DNA from: GCA-002282575 sp964606405
GTDB lineage: Bacteria; Pseudomonadota; Gammaproteobacteria; Thiomicrospirales; Thiomicrospiraceae
Assembly (NCBI GenBank): GCA_964606405.1
Contig: CAZSGH010000004.1
Span: 20,120 to 84,119 of the forward strand
Direction: 5' to 3'
DNA length: 64,000 nucleotides
Shown here piece after piece: positions 16,901-25,402 of the stretch. Positions within the stretch are counted from its first letter, which is position 1. Every line of letters begins with the position of its first letter. The translations under genes and the position numbers were made by a program. A model generated the notes under the pieces. The model saw only the letters and a program-made list of their open reading frames with translations. It made no database searches and had not been told where the DNA came from.

Positions 16901-19900
16901 AACAATATTGATATGAACACTAAAGTGGGACATATTGTTGTTTATGATAATACTAATTCTGCAAATGATTATGCTCTATTGACTGGTAGCCTAACGAATG
17001 GTGGATTACAAGTTGGTGCTAATGGTTACAATGGACAGCTCTCGTTAACAGGTCAGAGCAGTTTGTCATCTTTGGCCATTGATTCTGGCTTAGTGAGTAC
17101 TCAAGGGGCTAATGCTCAATCTCATGGTCGTTTAATGGATGCGCAAAATGGCGGTTCATTGACCATGACTGGTGGACGTTTAGAAACTTGGTCTGCTGAA
17201 AAATTTACAACGATGAACGTTGGCGCTGCTGCTGATTATATTGCTGAAGCAGGGATCACCGCAAATGACATTACCAATGAGGGTGAAATTACGCTCAAAG
17301 GTAGTTCAAACACGGGCAGCATTACTAATACATCTGGTGCAACACTAAATGTTGCTTCTACATTAGGGGTTACAGGCACCTTAACAAATCAAGCAACGGC
17401 AGTGATTAACCAGACTGGTAATATCGTCGTTAGTTCAACGGTAACAAATAATGGCACGTTAAATGTGACTGGTAAACGTAGCTTGCAAACAACGGGTTTG
17501 AACGGTTCTGGATCAATTGTCTTGGCAACTAACGATGATGATGAGTTGACGCTAAATCAATCTGGTGATTCAACTTTTGTCGGTGTTGTTTCTGGCGCGG
17601 GTGATTTTGTTAAAACTGGAGCGGGTAAGTTAACCTTAACAGCTGCGCAAACATTCACTGGTGGGCTGTCCGTTTCTGGTGGCACCTTTGAAACGAGCAG
17701 CTCAGCAACCTTGGCAGATGCATTAGATGTCACTGTCAATAATGGCGCAACCTTCATTGCGGGCGTTGCTGATACGGTTAAGTCTTACCAAGTCAATTCA
17801 GGCGGTACGGCGCAATTTAATGCTAACCAAACGACTACGGGTTCAATTAGTAATGCAGGCGCATTAACTGCCACTGGTACAGTCACTGCGGGTACTGATA
17901 TTACCAACTCAAACAGTTTTATTGCTACTGGCGCAGTGACGGCAACGGCTGGTGTCGTAAGCAATACTGCTGGCACGATGACGTTGGGTGACACCTTGTC
18001 AGCTGGAAATAGCATTACCAACGCAGCCAATAGCACCATGATCATTGCGAGTAATGTAACGGCTGGGAACAGCATTAGCAATGCGGGTACTTTTACTGCA
18101 ACAAGCGGTGCAGTACAAGCCACAACAGGCAGCCTAAGCAACTCTGGTACAATGAACTTAGGCAGCACTTTGGTTGCAGGTACAGGCATTACTAACGCAG
18201 CCAATAGCACCATGACGATTGCGAGCAATGTAACGGCTGGAAACAGCATTAGCAATGCCGGAACGTTTACTGCAACAAGCGGTGCAGTACAAGCCACAAC
18301 AGGCAGCCTAAGCAACTCTGGTACAATGAACTTAGGCAGCACTTTGGTTGCAGGTACAGGCATTACTAACGCAGCCAATAGCACCATGACGATTGCGAGC
18401 AATGTAACGGCTGGAAACAGCATTAGCAATGCGGGCACAATGACTGTCGGCGGCAACATGACAGCTACTAACGGTGGTCTTGAAAACAATGGTACGCTTA
18501 ATTTAACTAGCAGCACTCTGACCTTAGCGACTGGTTTATCTGGCACTAATAACAATGCTGAAATTAATATGGCTAATCCCGTTTCGTTGGTTCAAGCGGG
18601 TGATACGAATTACGCTGGTAAGATTCAAGGCAATGGCGCGTTAACGCTAAATGGCAGTGGAACCTTAACCCTTTCTGGTGCTGCTGGTTCGTTAAATTTA
18701 GTCGATGGCTTGGTTATCAATAATGGTACCTTAGCCTTAAATGGTGCTGGTATTTTGGCGCAGACACTGGATGTGACTGTTAATAAATCTGGCAATACAA
18801 TCGGTACCTTAGCATTAATTAGTGGTAATCAGTCTATTGAAAGCTTGGCGGGTGAAGGTAAAATTGACTTGGGTTCTAATACGCTTAATGTCGAACAAGG
18901 CGGTACATTCACTGGAACCGTTATTGGTAATGGTACGTTAAATATTCAAGACGGTAATTTTACCGTGACGAATGATGTTACTTCAACAGAGGGTACTTTC
19001 GACGTTAATGCGGGTGCGAATACTACTGTTGGTGCAGATGCTACTTTGTCTTTCCCTGTCATCAATGTTCTTGCTAACACAAATGGTAATGGTCGCTTAG
19101 ATGTGGTTGGTACTGCGGAAGCAACTTCAGTGAACGTAGCAACAGGTGCTAATTTGCATCTAGGCTCTGGCAGTGGAAATGTTGCTGGTACGATTACAGC
19201 AGAAACAACGAATATCGCTGGTACTCTGAGTGGTGTCGGTTCCGTATCTGGTTTAACCGTTATGCAATCGGGTTCTTTCTTGCGTCCAGGTAATTCGCCA
19301 GGTGTTGTTAATTTTGATCAGTTAGTGCTCGATGGCTTATCAACCACAGTGATGGAAATTGAAGGAAGCGGTGTCGCTGGTGCCGCTGATGGATTTGACC
19401 AAATTGTTGCTAATAGCTTAGCCATTCAGTCAGGCGCTAAAATTGATGTTGCTAACTCCAATGCTTTCGAATTAGCTATGGGGCAAACAAGACAGGTTTT
19501 TGTTGTCCCAACAGGTAAAACGACAGGCTTCTTTGCCGAGGCAACAAATACTGGATTTGCTAATGAGGTTGCGCTTAACTTAGCCACTGGCAATGTGGTT
19601 GGATTGGGTAACACTGGTTATGCAGGCCTTGCTGCTGTTGCTCGCAATAGCAATCAACAAGCAATGCTGAATGATGTTAAGGTTAATGATGTCGGCGGCG
19701 TAGCTCAGTTTTATGGTGGTCGCTTGGTGGATCGCTTAGCTGCGACTGCTGGTGCTGGTGGTAATACTGACGCTGTCTTTGCTTTGGCTTCACCAGAGTC
19801 TTACGCTGCATTAACAGATTACGCACGCCAGTCAGCATTAAGCACCATGGTTCCCTTGGCGCATGATATGAAGTCAAAAGACCTAAATGTTGCCATGCGT

Positions 19901-20683
19901 ACTAGCTATCAGGGCATGAAAACAAATAATGCTTCTGAGTTTGCTTCCTACAATACACGTAGTAATTGGACTGAAGTTCAGGTTGATAAAGGCTATGATG
20001 GCGGTGCATTGAGTCTTGCTGTAGGTATGGATAACGGTACGGCTAAATCGAGCACGATGAATGGTAGTGCAACGGGTTATATGGTTAATGCTGGTATCAG
20101 TCATGCTATTCCTGCTGTTCAAGGGTTAAATGTTACTGGACGTGTTGGTTATACATCGCATTTGTTTGATAACACTAGAACGACCATGTCTGGTGCTTCG
20201 CTATCGGATACTCATACTAATAGCTACTTGGCTTCGGTAGGTTTGAATTATGGTCAAAATGTGGGTAAGTCACGCATTAATACAAGTTTAGATGTTATTT
20301 CTTATTCTACAACTGTAGATGCTTTTACCGAAAAGAATGCGACAGATAGCTTAGATTCGTTGGCTGTAAACAAACAGAATACATCTGATATTGCTACTAA
20401 GCTAAGCGTTGGTGTAACTAGCCCTGTTACGGATAAGCTTACAGTTGCGGCTGATTTAGGTTATTTATACATTGGTGGAGACTCTCGTATGCCAGTCAAG
20501 GCGAACGTGGCTTCAGAATCGACTCAGTTTGCCGTAAGTACGCCAGGTTTAGATAATCATATCTACAGCCTTGGTGTGGCTGGTAATTATCGTTTGACAG
20601 AGCAGTCCGCGGTAAATTTAGGTATCAGAGGCGTGCAGGATCAAGATGCGCAATTTAATTTGATGTATCAACAATCATTCTAA
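13973..20683 (+). CDS. giant autotransporter adhesin (type Va), 2,236 residues
   Basis: The protein starts with an extended signal peptide (FFRLVWSSTQGCLVPVAE, then a long hydrophobic core and a likely cut after VANA). The passenger contains four to five repeats of a G-IP-GT-I beta motif (residues ~262-500) and a very glycine-rich stretch (about 642-750, GGAGGAGG type). Autotransporter-associated beta-strand repeats follow (GDFVKTGAGKLTLT), then serine/threonine/asparagine-rich repeats including an exact 58-residue tandem repeat (about 1349-1489). The last ~265 residues form an autotransporter beta-barrel ending in F, as needed for BAM recognition. It probably makes a surface beta-helix for adhesion or aggregation; the ligand is unknown. 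A strong terminator follows. Confidence 0.92.
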   Translation: MRKASLNHFFRLVWSSTQGCLVPVAENQPAKGKSSKSSVVGAAAAALALGVLTVGEGVANAAVVDGSEGTGYLVGTGIGTNSGNAVNIGNANTNTTYTNFYTEGGAGSGGGAGLGGVFFVNKDSTLTLNNVNFLSNVVKGGEGGSVATANVGDMVLSLPSLTVSANPITAISVKPTIQIESGNVYITGATLSSANSMIQDSNAITFEGGAASGTIGDITGTNVTLAQRVLVNTDSISSVNVNAAGAGVNTLNVNTALSPTVSGSEVRTGMLVYGTGIPDGTTITEIVYANGNVSSIKLSNNTTEAVSALNVLEVTSFDASQYAIGNGGTTITPTSNLTGLQAGMAVTGDGVPVGTKITSIDANGVVTLNNSIASAKGFTATLTSAAVGSTALTLGAARSDLAVGMTVTGNGIPDGTTITAINGTNLTLSNAITADAASAISNNSFSAAFSKVISDNGSALTLASVSGLSVGQLLTGTGVPENAVITSINPNTKSVTYAIDPVAANLQKGGSMNGISASGTMGANGNNGRNGSMYNAILHDGEGAPGTNGYNAGNGTNNVGGDGGKGGNGSSGLPYNADATLGLAGAIIGATSDTAAVVADFGDLGFARAAVDITKAALAWVDVGIAAADLAMWNIDLTNGIVALGGDGGSGGEGGSGSDFYGGGAGGAGGAGGNGAMSYTDGGAGGDGGTGGTGGFGAGGGAGGAGGAGGSTGAAAAGGAGDGGVAGFGAGQGSNGDGQYGNGGSGFGGAIFVRDGGTLTVTGNSLFENNTVLAGSSNNDGAAGEAAGTDLFVMKGADVLLSPGTGNTITLRGSIADNSASSYGGAPYASGAGATIRIGGGGLVQFEGDNTYSGLTQIEGATLEATLGQGINNDSRIHFTGAGVSGAAGTATLVPHMNAGTLLTDGSIVRRVGTLPGQVSWDGAGGFSATAENLIINFGAISSNQGQTLKWDTSSISNDSTIVFGSAYAEGYVALLNNIDMNTKVGHIVVYDNTNSANDYALLTGSLTNGGLQVGANGYNGQLSLTGQSSLSSLAIDSGLVSTQGANAQSHGRLMDAQNGGSLTMTGGRLETWSAEKFTTMNVGAAADYIAEAGITANDITNEGEITLKGSSNTGSITNTSGATLNVASTLGVTGTLTNQATAVINQTGNIVVSSTVTNNGTLNVTGKRSLQTTGLNGSGSIVLATNDDDELTLNQSGDSTFVGVVSGAGDFVKTGAGKLTLTAAQTFTGGLSVSGGTFETSSSATLADALDVTVNNGATFIAGVADTVKSYQVNSGGTAQFNANQTTTGSISNAGALTATGTVTAGTDITNSNSFIATGAVTATAGVVSNTAGTMTLGDTLSAGNSITNAANSTMIIASNVTAGNSISNAGTFTATSGAVQATTGSLSNSGTMNLGSTLVAGTGITNAANSTMTIASNVTAGNSISNAGTFTATSGAVQATTGSLSNSGTMNLGSTLVAGTGITNAANSTMTIASNVTAGNSISNAGTMTVGGNMTATNGGLENNGTLNLTSSTLTLATGLSGTNNNAEINMANPVSLVQAGDTNYAGKIQGNGALTLNGSGTLTLSGAAGSLNLVDGLVINNGTLALNGAGILAQTLDVTVNKSGNTIGTLALISGNQSIESLAGEGKIDLGSNTLNVEQGGTFTGTVIGNGTLNIQDGNFTVTNDVTSTEGTFDVNAGANTTVGADATLSFPVINVLANTNGNGRLDVVGTAEATSVNVATGANLHLGSGSGNVAGTITAETTNIAGTLSGVGSVSGLTVMQSGSFLRPGNSPGVVNFDQLVLDGLSTTVMEIEGSGVAGAADGFDQIVANSLAIQSGAKIDVANSNAFELAMGQTRQVFVVPTGKTTGFFAEATNTGFANEVALNLATGNVVGLGNTGYAGLAAVARNSNQQAMLNDVKVNDVGGVAQFYGGRLVDRLAATAGAGGNTDAVFALASPESYAALTDYARQSALSTMVPLAHDMKSKDLNVAMRTSYQGMKTNNASEFASYNTRSNWTEVQVDKGYDGGALSLAVGMDNGTAKSSTMNGSATGYMVNAGISHAIPAVQGLNVTGRVGYTSHLFDNTRTTMSGASLSDTHTNSYLASVGLNYGQNVGKSRINTSLDVISYSTTVDAFTEKNATDSLDSLAVNKQNTSDIATKLSVGVTSPVTDKLTVAADLGYLYIGGDSRMPVKANVASESTQFAVSTPGLDNHIYSLGVAGNYRLTEQSAVNLGIRGVQDQDAQFNLMYQQSF
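18020..18440 (+). repeat. 174-bp tandem repeat inside the adhesin gene
   Basis: Unit starts at 18020, 18194 and 18368 are exactly 174 bp apart (58 codons). The first two units are complete and the third ends near 18440. Near-identical DNA keeps the frame, so unit gain or loss by recombination would change passenger length without breaking the gene. Confidence 0.9.
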
Positions 20684-20764
20684 ATCTGATATTGTCATTT
20701 GAGTTTCAGCATCATTTGTTGTAGTTAATGTGCAACTGTTTTGTGAAACTCTCGTCTCTATATA

Positions 20765-20793
20765 AAACCCTATCAAGTTGATAGGGTTTTTTT
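20765..20793 (+). terminator. terminator after the autotransporter
   Basis: AACCCTATCAA and TTGATAGGGTT pair around a short loop, followed by a run of Ts. Confidence 0.85.
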
Positions 20794-20885
20794 AAGTGTT
20801 TTAATATCTGCTGCTTATCTGTTCAAGTTTGGCTCAGTTGTTTAGGTAACAACAAGGAAGAGTGCTTTTTCGGTGGGTCATTACA

Positions 20886-21078
20886 CACCAATTACCCTAG
20901 TCTGATTAAAGTAAAGGCATGGATGGCAATCGTGATTGCTTATTTTTGCAAAATAAAAAAGGCTTAGGGGTTAACCTAAGCCTTTAGCATTTGGTGCGCG
21001 AGAAGAGACTCGAACTCTTACACCTTGCGGCTCTGGAACCTAAATCCAGTGCGTCTACCAATTCCGCCACTCTATCTA
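20886..21078 (-). pseudogene. decayed tRNA-Leu copy with its terminator
   Basis: On the minus strand, 20992-21075 matches the intact tRNA-Leu at 23216-23300 through the 3' acceptor, T-arm, anticodon arm (anticodon TAG) and D-arm. The 5' acceptor strand, however, is GATAGAG instead of GCGCGAG, leaving three mismatches in the seven-pair stem, and one base at the foot of the variable arm has changed. Similarity continues downstream into a GGCTTAGG...CCTAAGCC terminator (20959-20985) and weaker flanking sequence. It is probably not a functional tRNA. Confidence 0.75.
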
Positions 21079-21445
21079 ATTGTTTTGTATCGTTTTTAGT
21101 GTTTTAGAATTAATGTTGTTGGGTGCTGTTGGTTGCACTTTGGTCTCAATTACTTTATCAGGTTGGTTTTTAAATGGCAATTATATTTTGATTGTATTGC
21201 TCCAGCCTTTGCCTCTTGACGGGCAGGCTGTGTCGAGTTGCCTATAACTTACAAACTGGCATTACAAAATAACCTACACGCCTCAACACTTCGATCTATT
21301 GGAGAATAGTGCTCGCAGGGTGTCAGTTCATTCTTTCAAATCCTAATCCACACCAAAGCGGTACTCCCCCCGTATGCCTTACAACTAGGTTCTTTATTTC
21401 CAACAGGTTGCGCTATAATGAATCCATTAACAAGGAGACCTTGCC
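21079..21445. other. gene-free stretch before the toxin-antitoxin pair
   Basis: No supported gene is visible. Near the right end a TATAAT box (21414-21419) lies 27 nt upstream of the antitoxin start and is the likely -10 element of its promoter, with only a weak -35. Confidence 0.4.
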
Positions 21446-21691
21446 ATGTATGCAGTCGAATTCGAAACAGTCGCGAAAAATGGGATTATTCAAATTCCAG
21501 CTAACTATTCGGAGTTTATGTCTCAGCCTGTCAAGGTGGTGATAATGATGGATGACAGTGTTAAACAACGTAAAATTGCCAACTTGCAAGCGTTAGTAAA
21601 TGAGGGGCTGGCGAGTGGTGTGAGTACAGAAACGATGGAAAGCATTAAACAACGTGCTATCAGTCAATTTGAAGCTACTACTGCCGCATGA
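21446..21691 (+). CDS. antitoxin of a ParE-type toxin-antitoxin pair
   Basis: An 81-residue protein. The N-terminal half (YAVEFETVAKNGIIQIPANY) resembles AbrB/SpoVT-like or Phd-like DNA-binding antitoxins. The C-terminal half (QALVNEGLASGVSTETMESIKQRA) resembles the toxin-binding tail of ParD-type antitoxins. AAGGAGA precedes the ATG. The stop overlaps the toxin start (ATGA), the usual arrangement for co-translation with antitoxin first. The family assignment is by context and motif feel, not by search. Confidence 0.75.
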   Translation: MYAVEFETVAKNGIIQIPANYSEFMSQPVKVVIMMDDSVKQRKIANLQALVNEGLASGVSTETMESIKQRAISQFEATTAA

Positions 21692-21981
21692 GTTACAAGC
21701 TTACCAACGAAGCAGCCAAAGATCTGGAATCTATTTTACTGGATGGTATGGGTAGGTTCGGTATGAATGTTGCCACAGACTACCATCAAAAATTATTTCA
21801 GGTATTTGAGTTGTTGGCTCAGTTTCCTGAAATGAGTCGTGAACGCGTTGAGTTATCGCCACCTGTTAGGATTCATCCAGTCGGCTCACACATTATTATC
21901 TACCAACTACAAGCCAACCAAAACATAATTATTGTACGTGTGCGTCATGCTCACGAGGATTGGTTAAACGATCCGTTATAA
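21688..21981 (+). CDS. ParE/RelE-superfamily toxin
   Basis: A 97-residue protein typical of ParE: YKLTNEAAKDLESI at the N-terminus, RERVELSPPVRIHPVGSHIIIY in the middle and IIIVRVRHAHEDW at the end. ParE toxins poison DNA gyrase. It directly follows the antitoxin with a 4-nt overlap. The pair lies between two tRNA-Leu copies, consistent with acquired DNA. Confidence 0.9.
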   Translation: MSYKLTNEAAKDLESILLDGMGRFGMNVATDYHQKLFQVFELLAQFPEMSRERVELSPPVRIHPVGSHIIIYQLQANQNIIIVRVRHAHEDWLNDPL

Positions 21982-21982
21982 G

Positions 21983-22135
21983 CCCCTCAGCTTCGCTCAG
22001 GGGTATCCTGCTAGTTCGCTACATTATCTACGAGTGACCAGCTACGCTCGTCACGGGTGTTGTGGATTCGTTGCTGGTTATGTGCCACCATGATGCCTAA
22101 TCGTGGTAGAGAAGCCCCTCAACTGCGTTCAGGGG
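21983..22135. repeat. three matched 21-nt REP-like hairpins
   Basis: Hairpins at 21983-22003, 22034-22054 and 22115-22135 share one architecture: a 5-bp outer stem, a C-C mismatch, a 3-bp inner stem and a 3-nt loop. The stems differ in sequence but stay paired (CCCCT/AGGGG or GTGAC/GTCAC outside; AGC/GCT or AAC/GTT inside). The conserved shape with covarying stems suggests selection on structure. Confidence 0.6.
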
Positions 22136-22208
22136 TAGCTGAGAGCTAATGGTAATTGTCGCCATGCTTTGCAAAGCTTAGGAGTTAGCGGACAGACAAG
22201 ACAAAACC

Positions 22209-22380
22209 CTAGGTGGTGTCGTGTCTGTCTTCTGTTTGTTCTACAAATAACTCCGCCACCTCAACATCGAGTTTTTCTGCCGCTTTAACTAAAACCAATA
22301 GCGAATGGTTGCTAATGTGACTATCAATCCACGGATGATAATCTACGTGATTGTGAAATATTTTTGCTGGTGGTAGAATT
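22209..22380 (-). pseudogene. possible remnant of an XRE-like regulator
   Basis: On the minus strand an open stretch without a start reads into SLLVLVKAAEKLDVEVAELFVEQ and stops at 22209. This resembles the C-terminal half of Cro/C1-type helix-turn-helix proteins, in which a similar KAAEALGVEVAELF segment is common. An in-frame stop lies just upstream, so any gene is broken. Confidence 0.3.
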
Positions 22381-22450
22381 TGAATCGTTCACAACACATA
22401 AGCGAAAATGCTTGTGATAATTCCAATCTATGACCCTATAAGGATTTATT

Positions 22451-22927
22451 ATGAAAAAAGTATTAGTTTCCAGTTTGATTACTGTTTCGTTGATCGCTTT
22501 GTCCTCAGTTTTGACAGGATGTTCAACTCTGACTGCAGGTGGTACTCACCAACCAGTAACGGTGTTAACTTATGATAAAAATGACAAAGATCTAAACGAT
22601 GTTAAATGCGAACTTGTAAATGATGAAGGTACTTGGTCAGTTACAACGCCTAATACGCTTACGGTAAAAAGATCTAATAAGGATCTATTCGTTACTTGTA
22701 AGAAAGATAGCTTCGAAAAAGGAACAGCAAGCGTAGTATCGAAAACAAAAGGTAATATGTTTGGGAATATTGTTTTTGGTGGTGGTATTGGTGCAATCAT
22801 TGATCATAACAATGGAAGTGCGTATGAATATCCTGCTACTGTAAAAGTTACAATGGGTAAAGATCAGCGAATAGATGAAGCTGTTAAGCCCGCCTCAACA
22901 GATGATACACAAGATAAGCCGATGTAA
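22451..22927 (+). CDS. hypothetical lipoprotein
   Basis: A 158-residue protein with a signal peptide and lipobox LTGC (Cys24). The mature part is threonine- and lysine-rich and contains GNIVFGGGIGAIIDHNNGSAYEYP, a glycine-rich segment I recall in uncharacterised bacterial lipoproteins. TAAGGA precedes the start. It stands alone between the toxin-antitoxin pair and tRNA-Leu. No function can be assigned. Confidence 0.75.
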   Translation: MKKVLVSSLITVSLIALSSVLTGCSTLTAGGTHQPVTVLTYDKNDKDLNDVKCELVNDEGTWSVTTPNTLTVKRSNKDLFVTCKKDSFEKGTASVVSKTKGNMFGNIVFGGGIGAIIDHNNGSAYEYPATVKVTMGKDQRIDEAVKPASTDDTQDKPM

Positions 22928-23215
22928 ATCGAAATGATCTTGCTATCTAGAACAGTTCTCCATTCGTACCAATTTTTAGGATTATCTTGTTTCTAAGGGG
23001 TTTTGGTGGGCTTGTGGAGCTTGTGCTCATAGCAACTCTAATAAAACACTGCAAATTTCAGCTCCGACCCGTGGCGTTGCGGGGTTGGTGCTCTGAAGTG
23101 CGAACACGTAAGAGACCAATTTCCCTCATCTGAGCGGTGGATGGTAATCGCCACTGCTCACTTGTTCAATGCAAAAACAAAAAAGGCTTAGGGATTAACC
23201 TAAGCCTTTATTATA
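22928..23215. other. gap before tRNA-Leu, with duplicated terminator
   Basis: No gene is visible. 23112-23215 is the second copy of the segment downstream of tRNA-Leu; AAAGGCTTAGG...CCTAAGCCTTT (23183-23210) is the tRNA terminator read on the minus strand. Confidence 0.6.
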
Positions 23216-23300
23216 TGGTGCGCGAGAAGAGACTCGAACTCTTACACCTTGCGGCGCTGGAACCTAAATCCAGTGCGTCTACCAATTCCGCCACTCGCGC
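23216..23300 (-). tRNA. tRNA-Leu (anticodon TAG)
   Basis: An 85-nt class II tRNA with acceptor strands GCGCGAG and CTCGCGC fully paired, an encoded CCA, anticodon loop ATTTAGG (anticodon TAG) and the long variable arm CGCC-GCAA-GGTG. It reads CUN codons. A decayed copy lies about 2.2 kb away in the same orientation. Confidence 0.96.
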
Positions 23301-23415
23301 ATTTGGGTATAATAGCACGCTGGTTTTTAAAATGCATCATATTTTGCATAGTACTTGTAAAATATGAACGTTCGTTCTATTATTGTTGTTCATTTCATCG
23401 TTAGGGTGTTTATCC

Positions 23416-25368
23416 GTGGCTGTTGCTTATCAAGAATCCGATATTCAGGTATTAAAAGGCTTAGAGCCTGTGCGTCAACGTCCTGGCATGTATACGCGCA
23501 CCGAAAATCCGCTGCATATTATGCAAGAGGTGATTGATAACGCTGCCGACGAAGCCCTTGGTGGCTATGCCTCCCGCATTGAGGTGGTTGTGTATGCAGA
23601 CGGTTCTTTATCGGTACAGGATAACGGGCGTGGTATTCCCGTCGGTATTCACCCAACAGAAGGCGTGCCAACGGTAGAGTTGGTTTTTACGCGCTTGCAT
23701 GCGGGCGGTAAGTTTAGTAAAACATCGGGTGGTGCTTATGCCTTTTCGGGTGGATTACACGGTGTTGGTGTGTCTGTTACCAATGCGCTGTCGACGCGTC
23801 TAGAGGTTGAAGTTGTGCGCGAGGGCAAGCGCTGGCAGCTCGCTTTTGCTGGCGGCGATGTGCTTGAGCCATTAACTGAAGTGGGTAATGCCCGTGGTCA
23901 TAGTACGCGCGTGCGCGCTTGGCCAGATGCGCAGTATTTTGATTCGCCTAAAATTCCGTTTTCCGAATTAGAACGCTTATTACGTTCTAAGGCTGTGTTG
24001 TTGCCGGGGTTAAAAGTATCGTTGCTCAACGAAGCAACCAAGCAGGAGCAGGTTTGGCAATTTAGTGGTGGCATGGGCGATTATTTGTTATCGCTGTGCG
24101 GTGAAGCAGAAGACTACGTTTCGCCTTTGTTTGCAGGCGAACAATATTTAACCAGCACCCAAGCAACGTCTGATGCGGCACAGGGCGAAGGCGCAGCTTG
24201 GGCCGTGGTATTTCGAGAGTCCGGCGGACGTTTTGTTGAAAGCTATGTTAATCTCATTCCGACAGGCTTAGGTGGTACGCATGAAACAGGGTTGCGTGCA
24301 GGATTGTTTGAGTCGATGCACGCTTTTTGTCAGCATCATGGTTTATTGCCCAAAGGGGTGCAGCTAACTGCTGACGATGTGTGGGGGCGTGTGGCAGGGA
24401 TTTTGTCGACACGGGTACTTGATCCTCAGTTTCAAGGGCAAACAAAAGATAAGCTCACCTCACGCGCGGCTCATGCGTTGGTTGCGAGCTGTACACGTGA
24501 TGCCTTTACCTTGTGGCTAAATGCCCACTTAGAAGATGCTAAAAAAATTGCGGAGCTAGCGATTAAAGCTGCCATGGAGCGCAACAAGTCGGCGAAAACA
24601 GCGGTTAAAAAGAAGACTTCTGGTGCTGCTGTTTTACCCGGTAAGCTTACCGATTGCGAAAGCACCGATTTGCGCGAAACAGAGTTGTTCTTGGTTGAAG
24701 GGGATTCTGCTGGCGGTTCGGCAAAGCAAGCGCGCGATAAACGCACACAGGCAATTCTGCCATTGCGTGGCAAGGTGCTCAATACGTGGGAAGTTGCGGC
24801 GGGTGATTTATTCAGCAACAACGAAGTGCATGATATGAGTGTCGCCATTGGCGTTGATCCACATACGACGGATGCACCAGCGAGTGTTTTGGAAGGTTTA
24901 CGCTACGGAAAAATCATCTTAATGACTGATGCTGATGTTGATGGAGCACATATTCAAACCTTGTTATTAACTTTGTTTTACCGTCATTTCCCAAAAGTGA
25001 TTGAAGAAGGGCATTTATTCGTTGGTCAGCCCCCTTTGTTTCGTGTTGATGCCGACACGCTGAAACGTAAACAAAAATTTTATGCGTTAGATGAGGCTGA
25101 GCGCGATGCATTGATTCAACGTCTTAAAGATGAGGGGATTCGTGACAATCAAATTAGCGTTGCTCGTTTTAAGGGCTTAGGTGAAATGAATCCCGATCAG
25201 TTAAAGGAAACCGCTATGCTGCCAGAAACACGGCGTTTATTACGAGTGCGCGCCCCTAATCGTGACGATGCTCAGATTATGTTTGAGATGCTGATGGCGA
25301 AAAAGGCATCGGGCGATCGTCGTATCTGGATGGAAAGTAAGGGGTATAGTGTAGAGGCGGACGTATGA
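23416..25368 (+). CDS. parE: DNA topoisomerase IV subunit B
   Basis: The ATPase subunit of topoisomerase IV (about 650 residues), which decatenates chromosomes together with ParC. The GHKL domain shows EVIDNAADEALGG, DNGRGIPVGIHP and GGLHGVGVSVTNALS. The Toprim region has ELFLVEGDSAGGSAKQ and MTDADVDGAHIQTL, and it ends with the C-terminal RFKGLGEMNPDQL. The GTG at 23416 (VAVAYQESDIQVLKGLEPVRQ) is preferred because it matches betaproteobacterial ParE starts; the more upstream TTG would add a hydrophobic extension. parC follows closely. Confidence 0.96.
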   Translation: MAVAYQESDIQVLKGLEPVRQRPGMYTRTENPLHIMQEVIDNAADEALGGYASRIEVVVYADGSLSVQDNGRGIPVGIHPTEGVPTVELVFTRLHAGGKFSKTSGGAYAFSGGLHGVGVSVTNALSTRLEVEVVREGKRWQLAFAGGDVLEPLTEVGNARGHSTRVRAWPDAQYFDSPKIPFSELERLLRSKAVLLPGLKVSLLNEATKQEQVWQFSGGMGDYLLSLCGEAEDYVSPLFAGEQYLTSTQATSDAAQGEGAAWAVVFRESGGRFVESYVNLIPTGLGGTHETGLRAGLFESMHAFCQHHGLLPKGVQLTADDVWGRVAGILSTRVLDPQFQGQTKDKLTSRAAHALVASCTRDAFTLWLNAHLEDAKKIAELAIKAAMERNKSAKTAVKKKTSGAAVLPGKLTDCESTDLRETELFLVEGDSAGGSAKQARDKRTQAILPLRGKVLNTWEVAAGDLFSNNEVHDMSVAIGVDPHTTDAPASVLEGLRYGKIILMTDADVDGAHIQTLLLTLFYRHFPKVIEEGHLFVGQPPLFRVDADTLKRKQKFYALDEAERDALIQRLKDEGIRDNQISVARFKGLGEMNPDQLKETAMLPETRRLLRVRAPNRDDAQIMFEMLMAKKASGDRRIWMESKGYSVEADV

Positions 25369-25402
25369 TGGTGTGCATCACAATGCTTTTAAGGGGTGTT
25401 TT

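Noticed and set aside
18020..18440. Possible CRISPR array because of regular spacing
   Set aside because: Repeats are 174 bp, contiguous and in frame with the adhesin, with no unique spacers and no cas genes.
17785..18555. A 256-codon minus-strand frame across the adhesin repeats
   Set aside because: It mirrors the repetitive coding strand, is valine/alanine/leucine-rich by composition, and lies entirely inside a clear plus-strand gene.
20992..21075. A second functional tRNA-Leu
   Set aside because: Three of seven acceptor pairs are lost, so it is listed as decayed.
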